From the NCBI RefSeq assembly GCF_019175385.1, contig NC_083341.1:21584203-21648202 (forward strand): DNA of 64,000 bases. The letters run 5' to 3'. This DNA is from Lycium barbarum (lineage: Eukaryota > Streptophyta > Magnoliopsida > Solanales > Solanaceae). Under the pieces are notes generated by a model. It was not told where the DNA came from. It ran no database searches and was given only the letters and a program-made list of their open reading frames with translations. Positions within the stretch are counted from its first letter, which is position 1, and each line of letters starts with the position of its first letter. Of this stretch, positions 11,801-22,719 are shown in pieces. The position numbers and the translations under genes are program-made.

Positions 11801-12198
11801 ATTCTTTTCAAAAGATTGAGTAATGTGGCTACTTTCTTTGGATATTCTATGCTTAACATTTCCACACCTTCCACGAATCACATGAGTGGCGACTGACACG
11901 TCAAATTGGACCATTAAAACGTTATAGCCTGTATTGTTCCATCAGCATTTATAGAACCTGTTTTATCTGAATACCTATTCCAAATTAGCATAATTGAGAG
12001 AACATGTGTTGAATCTTTTTTACAAGGCAAGTAGGCATTGTTTGTCTTTTGTCTGTTTTCTTTTTCTAGTTAACTTCAGCGTTATCGGCAAAATTACAGG
12101 CACATATATACGAGAGTTTCAAGAAGGCCATACCATGGAAGAACAGCAAGTCAAAGAATGACTCATCATATAACTTTCAATACCAGCAGCCCATTTAA
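8851..12198 (+). CDS. DUF688-family protein, two exons
   Basis: Exon 1 is 8851-9315 and exon 2 is 12100-12198, giving 187 residues. Near residues 18-28 the protein has SVPFQWEKEPGKP, the hallmark N-terminal motif of plant DUF688 proteins. A Ser-rich middle (about 100-150) with a basic WWKLNVKRK patch follows. The second exon supplies the conserved C-terminal box (YESFKKAIPWK). Exon 1 ends after a Trp codon at a strong donor (tgg|gtaagt). Exon 2 follows ttacag in phase 0. The function of this family is not known to me. The intron (9316-12099, 2784 bp) holds a SINE fragment and miniature elements. A 33-bp tandem duplication copies the donor site, so a variant 11 residues longer is possible. The gene is convergent with the complex I-like gene, about 750 bp away. 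Confidence 0.85.
9306..9371 (+). repeat. 33-bp tandem duplication spanning an exon/intron border
   Basis: Two adjacent copies of a 33-bp unit (9306-9338 and 9339-9371) each contain tcacatatgggtaagtttt. Both donor sites, after 9315 and after 9348, are identical. The unit is 11 codons long with no stop in the gene's frame, so either donor keeps exon 2 in frame. Confidence 0.9.
9385..9491 (+). mobile_element. TS-type SINE, 3' part
   Basis: The run cggaaataatctctctgcc...ggtaagggtaaggtctgc...gagattacac...ggtatgttgttg matches the 3' half of the tobacco TS SINE family, which ends in TTG repeats. The tRNA-related head is missing. It lies in the intron of the DUF688 gene just after the duplicated donor. 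Confidence 0.7.
9492..12099. other. Rest of the DUF688 intron with transposon remnants
   Basis: No coding sequence is seen. Recognisable pieces are a Stowaway left arm near 10440-10570 (cttccttcgtctcaatttatgtgatatag) and a ggggcagagctagagtttagg fragment of the hAT-type family near 11598. The rest is AT-rich and unassigned. Confidence 0.5.
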
Positions 12199-12344
12199 TC
12201 TTAATGGAGAATTGTTGGATGTTGTTGGTCTAGTACTACTAGAAAATAGAAATCCTTGTTAAAAATGCATGTTATTAGTAATTGTGTTTGGACATGAATT
12301 TTATTTGGAAAAATAAAAATAAAAGTATGTATTGAAGTAATTGC

Positions 12345-12558
12345 ATTGCACGGTTTATCCTTCAAATGGAGTGGACTGGTCTTTAATTTTCGTCCTTCAA
12401 AATCGAATTTATGCCTAGCGGGGCATAAGCTCCTTAAGGGCGCTGTCATAACTTGTAGATATTATGATGCATAACTTATGCCCCTCTAGGCATAAGTTCG
12501 ATTTGGAAAGGCAAAAATTAAAGACTAGCACAAAATAGGGATAAAAGTGCAAATGACC
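12345..12558. repeat. Foldback repeat of the 'ggtctttaattttt' family, copy 2 (uninterrupted)
   Basis: Arms gcacggtttatccttcaaatgg...ggtctttaatttt...gcggggcataag are answered by cttatgcccctctaggcataagtt...aattaaagactagcacaaaat. It is the short, uninterrupted form of the copy at 1171 and shows the empty CACTA site (atattatgatgcataac). It lies between the two convergent genes. Confidence 0.65.
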
Positions 12559-12950
12559 CGTATGTATTCCCTGTTGAAGTTGAAATAATGGATCAAATTG
12601 AAGAACAAACACTGATTTGCAACTGACATTTCGAGTTAAAGTTGAAATAATGTATGACAAAATGGAGATATTCTATTGTCAAAGCCAAAAGCGGAGAATG
12701 TACTTGCATGAACCAAATATCCAGAGAAAGGGAGCTTAGCAAAAGCAATACTAATGGTTAAAAGCCTCTTACATACATTGACTGGCTAATAAGTGAAGGC
12801 AATTTCTGAATTCAAACAGCTCCAATGCAAAATCTTTAATGTTATCCACAAATGAAGATCTTTATTTTCATTTTCTGATCAGAATGAATGAAAAGGGTGT
12901 AAATAAGAATACAATGGGCTTATTAATGCCAAAACCTGACCGACAGGTTA

Positions 12951-15900
12951 TCATTCTTTCTTGCCAGTCACACCAGCAACCACCTGCAAACACGGAAAAG
13001 AAAAGATTTTGTTCAAGAACAAAGTAGATGTCTAAACTTCTCCTTAAGTAATGAACCGGAGGGCAACTAAATTATATTTATAAAGCCAGAAGCAACGCTA
13101 AATAGATCGCACATGCTTCACTTCAGAATCCTGTTTGGAGTCTTTGGAATGTTAAGTGCAACTATGATATTGGCCTCGTAGAAATACAGACTAGCCAGTA
13201 GGACAAATTGAGGCAACGCAGAAGCTGTGGAAGTTGGTCGACTGAGAAATAAAGCCTACCAGTCCGAACAGTTAACAACTCATATCTTAAATTTAAGGTG
13301 ACAGACAGAGATTAAAAAAATTCAAAGAGGAAGGACATTGAAAAGCAAAAAAAAAAAAAAAAACTACAAAAGACGTTATTTTTGGCTACCAGCAGGTTGT
13401 TATGGTATGCAGAGACTAGTAAACCTGTTAAAAATTGCCGTACAGAATACAAGATTACAACCATTATGCATAACCAAGAGGGATATAAACCAGAAAACCA
13501 TATCTAGCCAGCTGAAAATGACAAGGAAATTGGGAAAAAGAGGGGCACAAAAGAAGGTGCAATTGAACCAGTAGGCACGGTTTACTCACATCATTTAGAG
13601 CAGGTGCAGGGACTTGCTTTGATGATTCAAAAGTATCAAGCATTGGCCTAACAACTGCAGGAAGGAAAAGGCCTGAAAGTTGACGATACAAGAAATATAA
13701 GACCAATTATTTCACAGACAAAGTCCAAGCAAAAAGCAGGTGGCAAAGGCAGGTCATAAGTGGACATCAAAGACAATAAGTAACTTGCACTCTACAGTAT
13801 CTAATTAGGTTTCACCCGTTCATCATGCCTATGGACCAACTTCTTGAATAGGTCATTAGGAATCAAAACATCACTATAAGTAGTAAGTTAATGGAGTAAA
13901 GTTAATTTGCCAAAACCCCAAACATATACCAGCGAGGAATCTAAATAAGCGCGGGATTCAGATAAAGAAAAAATGAGTGACATAGGTTGAAAAGTTATCA
14001 GTAACATATGGCCTCACAAATCAGAACTCTCCAAAGCTTTCCATGTAAGCCTTGACCAAATAGCCTGTTTCACACAGGAAAATAATCCACTAAGAACTAC
14101 CGATACTAAAAAGACCGAGGCTTTCGAAGAGAGCAAAATCTGAGGTCTAATTTGTATGCAGTCAGTATCTCTGTGGAAGAGGAGACAACTGAAAAGAGAG
14201 GGCTTCCTCTAATGAATTAAATGGCTCAATAGTTGCAGAGATGTACTTCTCCAATTTATTGTCACGGTACCACTGGCTTTTGAACCTACTTGTCAGCCAC
14301 ATATGGTGCGATAAAAACCAAGCGTCAAACAAAACCTATATTAACGAAACCACTGCACTTGATGCAAATATTTACTCGATGAATCTCTTCTATCTTGAAT
14401 TAGGAAGTCGTTCAAATTCGATAAAATATGACACAAGATAACATAAATAACTACTGCACCCTTCCCCACCCCAACTCACAACAAAACCCCTTTCTGTCAT
14501 AACACATGCAGCAAACCTCTTGATCTATAATTGGTCTTCTTTGTGAGTGTTTTTTTTATAATCACATATGAGTATAAAGTACTAAAAGGAAGAAAATGTA
14601 CACTGTTAATAACTAAGATAGATCAAGGCATGCATTTTAATGTTCATGCCTCTCTAGACTCACACGGTGACCTCTCTCTATATGTTGCAGGTAGAAAAGG
14701 CCAAATTCATTGCATGTGCGGCCAAGCGCAGAGTCGAGCCCAACTGAACTTAATAGAATACAGGGTAAAGCAGATCCCAACCAAGCTCAGCCTAAGCCTG
14801 AACAAAAATCATTTTTGTAACAATACAATTGAACTTGAGCCTAGCCAATGTTTTACCATTTGCTTTCGCATGTAGTGCTACGCTTTTAGAAAAAATTAAA
14901 TTTTAATAAAATGATTGACAGTTGAATTATGTACTCCCTCCATCCCAAAATGAGTGTCGCTTTAGCTCATTACACATCCATAAGAAATCAATAAATACAA
15001 TTTATAGTTTAGTAAATTACCCCTACAAAATAAAAAGAAATTATTTTTTCCCTCTTGAATACTATGCATCTTATTGATCATTTTGACATTGGAAAACATT
15101 CTGCAAATTCCAACAATACCATATACTAGTGTGAATGGTGTTGGATCTCCAATAATTGTTATAAAACCAATATTTTGACTATTAAATGTATCTTGAGAAT
15201 TGAGCACTATTAAGAAGTAGTTCTTCGATATAAGGTTATAGTTGGAAAAAAAACTACTAATTTTTGTTTTGAACTTCTAAAGCAACTGTTATTTTGAGAC
15301 ATTTTAATACTATATATAAGCAAGGATCTTAAACTTTTGTCGTCCTCACAGCCCTATGGGGACCCACAAGAGTAAATTTTTCAACACTTGTTGTTGCTTT
15401 TCCCCAGTAAATTTCTTTTTCTTAAGACATTATGCGCCTTTGTAATTGGTCAACATTGATACCATGGTAGTAACTTTTTGTTAATGTCTTTTTGCGCCTT
15501 ATTAAATTAATTTTTACTCCTTCGTCTTAAAATATTTATCATGTTTCACTTTTCGAGGGTCAAATTACATAAATATTTACTAATATTTAAAAAAAAATCC
15601 ACTATATTAATAGGAGAATTGCGATTTATAGTATTTTTCATATAATTTTTTAATATCCAAATTTTAATTTTAAAATATTGAGTTAATCTAATCCAATTTA
15701 GCTCCGAAGATTAGTCAAATTGCCTTTCGAAAATGAAACGTGACAAATATTTTGAGACCGAGGGGCTATATTATTTGTCCTTATACGTTCTAGCAACTTT
15801 GGTGAACAAAATCTTTAGTTGTCTTAAAATTTCATTGAGTATGTACAAATTATTAATTTAGAATAAGTAATTTAAAATGATTCGGATTCAGAATGCACTC

Positions 15901-18610
15901 TGCTTTTGACATGACATAAATAATATCATAAAAAATGAAAGGTACGATGTTAAAGGAGTGAAATAAAAGTTTTATTTTTATATAAAATACACTTATTTTA
16001 ACTTTTAATTATTATATAGTAAAAAGGATAAACTACAACTTTGATATAGTTTGAACCCGGGCTTAGCACGGGCCTCTAGAAACTAGTTTTTTTCTAAAGT
16101 GACTTATTTTGGGACAGAAGGAGTAATAATTTGCCATTTCTACCTTTTTTAATATAACTAAAATTTTAATCACATTGCAACGTAAGACTAACTTTTGTAT
16201 GATGTGAAATGTAATTAAAATTTAATGGAATTTAAGCAAGCACTGCTAATTTATCTTTTTAGTTTTGCTTTCAAAGTTCTATTTTATGTTTAATCTTAAA
16301 TTAAGTGCATTCAGATTTGAGTTCTAATTTAGACTTATAATGTACTCCCTCCGTCCCAAAATAAGTCACTTAGCACAAAAAAAACTTGCCCCAAAATAAC
16401 AGTCAAGACAAAAATTAGTAGTTTTTTCCAACTATACCCTTATATTGAAGAACTACTTCTTCTTAATAGTGCTCAATTCTCAAGAAACATTTAATAGTGT
16501 ATATATATATATTATTTTTTATTTTTAATTCTCAAAAATAATAATATTGATATTATAACAATTATTGAAGATCCAACACCATTGACACTATGGTATAGTT
16601 GGAATTTGTGAAGAATGTTTTCCAATGTCGAAATGATTAACAAGATGCATAGTATTCAAGAGGGGAAATTAATTTCTTTTTATTAAATAGGGGTAATTTA
16701 GTAAACTATACATTGTATTTATTGTTTTTTAATGAGCGTGAAATGAGCTAAAACGGCACTTATTTTGGGACGGATGGAGTAACAACTTTCAAAAATTGGA
16801 AAATTTGATTAAACTTCTCATGTATTACCTATGTTACTCGGACTCGGGTGCGGGTGTCGGATACGGGTACGGATCTAGAGGTCAGATTTGTCATAATCTA
16901 AAATTTACGATTCGTGGGTACGGATCCAGGTACAAATACGAGTTCGGGGATTCAGCAAAAGAAAAATCAAATTTCTAAAATATAGTTATAAAACCTAAAT
17001 TATGAGATATTATGTGGAAAACTTGAGGAGAAAACATTGATCAAGAGGAGAATCTCGTAAGGAGATAAAAGAAAAAGGAGTGACATAGAAATTTCTATAT
17101 ACATGTTATTCTACTTTCTTCAATCTCACCATAGCTTTTGTTTTGATTATATAAATGATTGAATATATCTGGAATTTCTCCAATTTTGGGTACCTTGACC
17201 AATTGAAAATGATTTGAATTAAGAAAAGACAAACTTTTCTTGTCCACTTTAGCATATCAAGAAAAGACAAACTTTTTTTTTCTTGTTTTACCCTTAACAT
17301 TAATTACTCATTCTCAAATCATTCTCCAAGTCCAATGAGAATATACATCAATTAATATGAGTATTATGGTAAAATATATACTTCATTTATTAATTTTTAC
17401 GAAGCGTGCAAAATCAAAAGTGGACAAGTAAAAGTGAACGGAGGGTGTAGCTTATTACTAAAGACAAACTTTTATAACCACACAAATGTTATAGCATGTT
17501 TAAGACTACAATCTACGAATATAAAATGTCTTATAGCTACATAAATATATGGCATATTTAAGATCACAAGTTTCAAAAATCTTCCTCATCCTAAAACTTC
17601 ATGCGCAGTCAAACTTTGTCACATAAATTAGAATGGAGGGAATAGTAATTAGTATGAATTTTAAAATTAACATATTACTAATTTACTTAATAATTCAGTT
17701 TAGTGGATGACTTATTATTTTAGAGTAATCTTACCTGACTCAACCGAGTAGCTGAGTCGATGTTTAATTGAGCCAAGTCAATGTTTATGCTTTTAAACTT
17801 TGAATATCATTCCACAATCAAGAAAAGCCCCCATTTCTATATAAGGTGCTATTGCAAACCACAATTGAAAAAATCACAATTCGTTACTCTCGAAATGAGA
17901 GGCCAAAACCAAGGATCAATAGAAGAATTTATTTTCCATTGCGACTTAGTAATCAAACATTAATGTATATACCAGTGAAGCTTGAATCTAAAAATCCATT
18001 CAGCCGGACAAATGAGAAGGACAATCAAATCTAAAAGCCAAAAAAAAAATGGTTCTTTAACTACAATTAACGAGATTCTTCTAAATTAAAAAGCAAAATA
18101 ACACATTTCAAGTAAGATGTAAGGATTTGAGAGAAAAACATACTCCCTCTGTCCACTCTAATTTGTCTAGTTTGGCAAACCAAGAGATAATTTACCGTTT
18201 AATACCTATTCTACCCTTATTATTAAGTAGTGGCACCATTTCACTTGACACGGAGTTTTAAAAATAAAAGAATTTTGTTGAAATTTGTGATACAAACCAA
18301 AGCCTAATATATTTCTGTGATTGCAAATCATGTTACGAAATTAAATTGAATTGTTTCTAGATGACTTTCTTTTTGTGACGGAGAGTGTACCGCATAAATG
18401 GAGTACTACAATTATTTCCGAACATATAACTATTGAGGGTGATATAGTAAAATCATCATTCTATTTATTACTTGTGTCTAAGTAAAACACTAAATATGGA
18501 CGGAAGGAGTAAATAGAGAAAGAAAGGTTACCAAAACCGGCGATGAGACAAGAAGCAGCCACTACAGGCTCTTGGACTACGAACATTTTCAATCTTTCCA
18601 TTACTCCCAT
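12951..18610 (-). CDS. Small mitochondrial complex I ESSS-type subunit-like protein, three exons
   Basis: Minus-strand exons are 18532-18610 (79 nt), 13590-13672 (83 nt) and 12951-12983 (33 nt), giving 64 residues. All borders are GT/AG (TTTG|gtaacc; tttcag|GCC; GAT|gtgagt; tttgcag|GTG) and the phases fit. The product starts MGVMERLKMFVVQEPVV, has one hydrophobic segment (about 16-35), then a polar tail with SKQVPAPALND and ends VVAGVTGKKE. From memory this matches the short plant proteins reported as the ESSS (NDUFB11-like) subunit of respiratory complex I in the inner mitochondrial membrane. That name is my recollection, while the gene structure is read directly. Intron 1 is 4859 bp and full of transposons, including one ending 22 bp from the exon 1 donor. 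Confidence 0.82.
14934..15305. mobile_element. Stowaway-type element (long form), inverted relative to the 16345 copy
   Basis: It begins CTCCCTCCATCCCAAAATGAG after a TA. The right end (ttattttgagacatttta) is worn. The interior (catccaacac/ctattaagaagtagttctt region) is the inverted equivalent of the element at 16345-16779. Confidence 0.6.
15517..15766. mobile_element. Stowaway-type element
   Basis: The left end ctccttcgtcttaaaatatttatcatg pairs with the inverted right end acgtgacaaatattttgagaccgagg. It is about 250 bp, non-coding and moderately diverged. Confidence 0.6.
16054..16086 (+). mobile_element. Possible Helitron 3' terminus
   Basis: A GC-rich hairpin (cccgggcttagcacggg) is followed after about 10 nt by CTAG and then T. 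This is the layout of Helitron 3' ends (hairpin, CTRR, insertion before T). The 5' terminus was not located. A similar terminus is at 53311-53339. Confidence 0.4.
16345..16779. mobile_element. Stowaway-type element (long form)
   Basis: The ends CTCCCTCCGTCCCAAAATAAG and, inverted, CTCCATCCGTCCCAAAATAAG lie between TA (16343-16344) and TA (16780-16781). It is 435 bp, including a short TA run near 16500. The interior is related to the 14934 copy in the opposite direction. Confidence 0.8.
18143..18509. mobile_element. Stowaway-type element beside the exon 1 donor
   Basis: It begins CTCCCTCTGTCCACTCTAATTTG and ends atatggacggaaggag between TA dinucleotides (18141-18142, 18510-18511). It is 367 bp. 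The right end is only 22 bp inside intron 1 of the complex I-like gene, so the donor context is partly transposon-derived. Confidence 0.7.
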
Positions 18611-18778
18611 TTTCCTTCTTCTTTTACTCTCTTCTCTCTACGTTTCTCAATTGCCTCAAGATTTCAGGAAATGGGTTTTGCTTTAGTGATGTAAATCTTA
18701 TGTCAAGAAAATAACCCGGCCCATAATGTTGGAGATTGGCCCATAATCTTATCTTTCATTTAAATCTTCGTCACTGGG

Positions 18779-19812
18779 GTTTTGTGCTGGTCTTTAATTT
18801 TTGTCTCTCCAACAAACAAATATTTTACGGGACATAAGTTTATTTTTTCGCATCAAAATATCTCACAAATTATGTCTTGTATGACTAAGGAACTTATGGC
18901 CTGCTAGGGATAGGTTTGACATTTTTTTGCGCAGATTGCCCTTCTTTTGGGGTGGTCTTTAAATTTTGTCCTTCAAATTTGTGGTCTTTAAATTTTGTCC
19001 CTCATATTTGTGGTCTTTAAATTTTGCCCTTTCCTTGGAAAGGTGGGCGAATACATGAAGTTTTGGGTTCGAACCCCCGCTCAGACATAAAATAAAAAAA
19101 TAATTTCGCAAGGCAGGACTGGGGGAGTGTATGCCGGATCCAGCATACAATCTTTAAGGAAAAGCTAAAGTTATGCCGGATCCGGCATAACTAAAAGTCT
19201 GCCCCATAAGACAGAAGTTTACCTTGAAAAGTAAATATATATATATATATATATATATGCTTCAAGGAAAAGTCTGCCGGAGGGGGCAGACTTTTAGTTA
19301 AACACAACTAAAAGTTTGCCCCCTCCGGCAGACTTCTAGTTAAACACAACTAAAAGTCTGCCGGAGGGGGCATAGCAAAATTTAAACTTTGCCTTATAAG
19401 ACAAACTTTTAGTTATGCCTTAAAGAAAACTTACGCCTTATGGGGCATACTTTTAGTTATGTTTTATGGGGCACACTTTTAGTTAAGGCATTACTAAAAG
19501 TTTACCTTGAAAAGTTAAAAAAAAATACATATATATGCTTCAAGGCAAAGTCTGCCCCCTCCGACAGACTTTTAGTAAAACATGACTAAAAGTCTGCCGG
19601 AGGGGGCATAGCGAAATTTAAACTCTGCTTTGCAATTTTTTTAAAAAATTTTGACTGAGCGGGGATTCGAACCCGGAACCTATGGGTTTTAGCCGAAGGG
19701 CAAAATTTAAATACCACCCCAAAAAAAGGGCAATTCTGCGAATTGCCCTAAGTTTGATGGCTAAGGACAAAACTTAAAGACCAACGCATTTGAAGGAAAA
19801 GAATTAAAAGAT
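18779..19812. repeat. Foldback repeat of the 'ggtctttaattttt' family, copy 3 (long)
   Basis: The outer arms are tgctggtctttaatttttg and, inverted, ttaaagaccaacgcatttgaagg. A second inner inverted pair runs from cgcagattgcccttcttttgggg (18930) to ccccaaaaaaagggcaattctgcg (19740). Both inner arms carry a tRNA B-box-like ggttcgaaccc / gattcgaaccc motif (near 19067 and 19667). The core is a cluster of palindromes (19120-19620). Confidence 0.6.
19120..19620. repeat. Cluster of short palindromes around CTGCCGGAGGGGGCAG
   Basis: Palindromic units (tatgccggatccggcata and tctgccggagggggcaga) recur in both directions near 19130, 19173, 19272, 19313, 19358, 19548 and 19592. They are linked by aacacaactaaaag spacers, with a short TA microsatellite at 19233-19257. 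Many alternative hairpins are possible. Confidence 0.7.
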
Positions 19813-20857
19813 TAACATAAATAATCGTCCACTAAAATAATAGTCAGCAATTTTTTTTTATCAAAATATTTAATGTACTCACTCCATCTCAATTTAAGTA
19901 TCTTAGTTTGACTGGACATAAAATTTAAGAAATAAAACGAGACTTTTGAATCTTGTGGTTCTAAATTAAAGAAATGTTAATGTACTAAAATGTTTATTGA
20001 ATCTTATGATTTTAAACTCGTTATGTAGGATGTTTGAATTGTCAACTTAATAAATATAGAAAGAGACACTCTTTTTTAAACAGACCATAAAAGAAACGTA
20101 AAACAATTAAATTGAAAGGAAGGGAATTTAATAAATTTGGCTACCGAATATAATTTTTTTTATCCACTGGCCAAATATGTAACTCGCCCAAAAACTAAGG
20201 ATCAGCCCATTTGAAGAGCAAACCGTCCATTTTTTTTTCTTTAACTCTTGGTCATCTCAGAGGTTGGACAAGTGCACGCATAGCTGATAGTAAGACGGCT
20301 ATTTAAGGCATAGTGGTAAATATTTAGTTTAATATTTAACCATTATATAATTGAAACTGAAGTTATGCCAAACTTCAGACGACATATATGAAGTTGGCAT
20401 ATGCTTGTGTAATTCGAAGTTCAAACCCATTTAGATCTGAAGTTAGGTTTTCAATTAAGTGTGTTATGTATGTCTAACGTTTAACTACCAAAACTAATTG
20501 GGAACAGAAGGATTAGTTAATTTTCTCTTTAAGTCCAATAAATTTATTCATTATGGTTCTTTCACTAACTTTCAACTTATATAACTTTGCACTATACATC
20601 ATTTTGAAGCAATATTTTTTCCTCAGAAGTACATTCTAACTATTTTTCAATGTATTTAACTTAAAATATGGCGATTTGTCATGTTTTAGCAATATCGTTT
20701 TGAAAACTACTAATCATTCAATCAAAACCAGTGCAAAGTAAAGTACAAATATTTCTTACAACCATTTTCTATAAGTTCAGTCAATCAAATATATTTTGAT
20801 ATTAACATTTTAATAATGTAATCTTCTATTTATCACAAATTTTGATCAAATTAAGAA
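19813..20857. other. Intergenic, with a Stowaway fragment
   Basis: Around 19876-20110 is a Stowaway-like fragment (tactcactccatctcaatttaag...acttttgaatcttgtgg). The region 20330-20460 has scattered aagttatgcc/ggcatatgc inverted motifs. No gene is seen. Confidence 0.45.
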
Positions 20858-21485
20858 GGAAAAAGGGTCAAATTTACCCTCCAAGTATGATTTATAGTTT
20901 AAATTTATCCTCCGTTAAAGTTTGGATCAAATTTGCCCTCGCCGTCAAAGTTTGGGATCAAATTTGCCCTCTCCATCAAAGTTTGGGATCAAATTTACCC
21001 TCCATGTTACATGCCTCCTATTTTATCGCACGCATTACGTGTGTACCTCGATGCGATTAAAACTCCGGCTTTTCACATTACTACATGGTGTCTTAGTGTC
21101 AGCAATAATCTAGATGGATTAAGAGAATTGGGATTGGGAAACGGGTTAAAAAGAGAATTGGGTTTGAGAGTCTACGTGGAGCCTATGTAGATCCGACGTG
21201 GCTAATTTTTTTGTGTTGAACAGTCCAATTCAGACTTTCATCCATAAAAGGAAAAATTTATCAAGTATTCTAACAGGGAGGGTAAATTTGATCCCAAACT
21301 TTGATGGAGAGGGCAAATTTGATCTCAAACTTTGACGGAAAGGGCAAATTTAAACTATAAATCATACTTGAAGGGCAAATTTGATCCCAAACTTTGACGG
21401 AAAGGGCAAATTTGATCCCAAACTTTAACGAAGGACAAATTTAAACTATAAATCATATTTAGAGGGTAAATTTCACCCTTTTCCC
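20858..21485. mobile_element. Mutator-like miniature foldback element with tandem inner repeats
   Basis: It starts GGAAAAAGGGTCAAATTTACC, ends with the inverted equivalent GGGAAAAGGGTGAAATTTACC, and is flanked by a perfect 9-bp duplication AATTAAGAA (20849-20857, 21486-21494). Both arms contain tandem units of about 30-36 bp built on gggcaaatttgatcccaaa / tttgggatcaaatttgccc. The 628 bp include short open frames in several phases, which are products of these repeats. The termini resemble the 2440 and 3412 elements. Confidence 0.85.
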
Positions 21486-21672
21486 AATTAAGAATCGTGC
21501 AATGACGAGTTGTATAACATCCCCTATTCAGCGGCAACACCAACGGATAATATTAATACGTTTTGTTTTATTGAAGACTAAATTCAAAGTTAAAGTAGGA
21601 GACCCAAGATATTCATGATTTAGTATTTGCTAGTTTCCTAATTCATATCTAAATAGGATCTACAGCCAAATT

Positions 21673-21680
21673 TATATATA
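21673..21680 (+). promoter_or_regulatory. TATA-like box upstream of the small gene at 21958
   Basis: The motif tatatata lies in aaatttatatataagtac, followed by a T-rich and then CT-rich tract, about 280 bp before the start codon. It is the best core-promoter candidate in the stretch 21486-21957, which otherwise shows no recognisable element. Confidence 0.35.
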
Positions 21681-21957
21681 AGTACTTTTTTTTTTTTTTT
21701 CCTTTCTTCTCTTTTTTCTAACCATTCCATATTCCAAATTTACTTGTTGTCCACTAGTCCATATCCGCACCCTGTTAGGCATATTAAAGGGGAAACATTC
21801 TTTATTCGGGAGCTTTTTTTTTTCAAGGCGCAAACTCAAGACTTCTTGTTTAGGTAGAAAGATTCAACCATTCCACCGTACTATTTGGTGGTCGTCTGGA
21901 TCTTTCTCTCTTTCAATCAATACTCTGTTTGTTTCACGTAACAAACAAAAGTTTGCC

Positions 21958-22188
21958 ATGTCGTCACAGCAGCAAAATTGCAGCTTCGTTTCTTGTGACA
22001 AATTGGATAAAATGGCTAACAGGATAGGGACGAGTTTGGCATCTGCATTCTTTGCCTCCCTCGAACGTTGCGCGTGTATCACCATTAGTACCTCACACGA
22101 TGAAGATGACGAAGAAGAAGCCAAAGATCGGCCTCTTTTATTCACTAAACATTCTTCTTTCACCCCATCTAAGCTTCCTTCTTCTTGA
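21958..22188 (+). CDS. Small hypothetical protein (76 aa), single exon
   Basis: The frame starts after a typical plant leader (acgtaacaaacaaaagtttgcc ATG) and encodes 76 residues. It has a Cys-containing N-terminus (SFVSCDKLDKMANRIGTSLA), an SAFFASLERCACITI segment, an acidic run (DEDDEEEAKDRPL) and a Ser/Pro tail. There is no signal peptide and no named domain that I recognise. The composition (charged, Cys pairs, acidic stretch) is unlike the low-complexity frames around it and reminds me of short conserved plant proteins, but I cannot assign a family. The overlapping frame on the opposite strand looks like a shadow. Moderate confidence that it is a real gene. Confidence 0.5.
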   Translation: MSSQQQNCSFVSCDKLDKMANRIGTSLASAFFASLERCACITISTSHDEDDEEEAKDRPLLFTKHSSFTPSKLPSS

Positions 22189-22719
22189 TTTGATTTGATT
22201 TATTAAGACGTGTAGATATCTATGCGCATGCGAAAAGCTGCTAGGGAGATGGTTGTACATTGGGAAAAGGTTCACATTTCATGTGTGAAATTGCTCAATT
22301 TTGTCGTTCGCTATACTTGTTTGTCAATTCATACTTCGCTATTAACAAATAACAGATTGTCTTGTATTAATATTTACTCTTACCGTTAAAGGTGCACTCA
22401 TGTCCAAATTCTTCAAGAGAAAAGAAATCTATTATTAGCCCTCAACTTTAAATTGATTAATTAATCAGAACAAAATTGAGTATCTAGAGTTTGTCTTATA
22501 GTTTGTGGCAGTTTTATATCAGTTTGTGCCCTGATTTTTCTATGTGCCACTGGAAATAACCAATTAAGTACTTAAAGATCATTTGTGGAAATATCATAGA
22601 TCTGATCATATGTAGTTGCTTATGGATAATGCTGGATTTGCATTCAATTGATCATTAATCATTGTTCTCTTTGCCATTGCTTATGGATAATGCTGGAGTT
22701 TTTTCAGTTAGACACCAAA

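Larger units (their letters stand above)
13673..18531. other. Large intron 1 of the complex I-like gene
   Basis: The 4859-bp intron has no supported coding sequence. It holds Stowaway-type copies listed separately (14934, 15517, 16345, 18143), Stowaway-derived pieces at 17200-17645 (such as gtggacaagtaaaagtgaacggaggg, and a repeated aagaaaagacaaacttttct block), a possible Helitron end, and a diverged ctatgtt-type miniature element at 16825-16930 with cgggtgcgggtgtcgg. Confidence 0.6.

Noticed and set aside
14531..14875. A 114-codon frame in the large intron
   Set aside because: It has no domain and no splice or promoter context, and is placed within the intron of the complex I-like gene.
20842..21543. 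Several overlapping frames with KFGIKFAL-type repeats
   Set aside because: They are translations of tandem units in the foldback Mutator-like element; open in several phases, so not coding.
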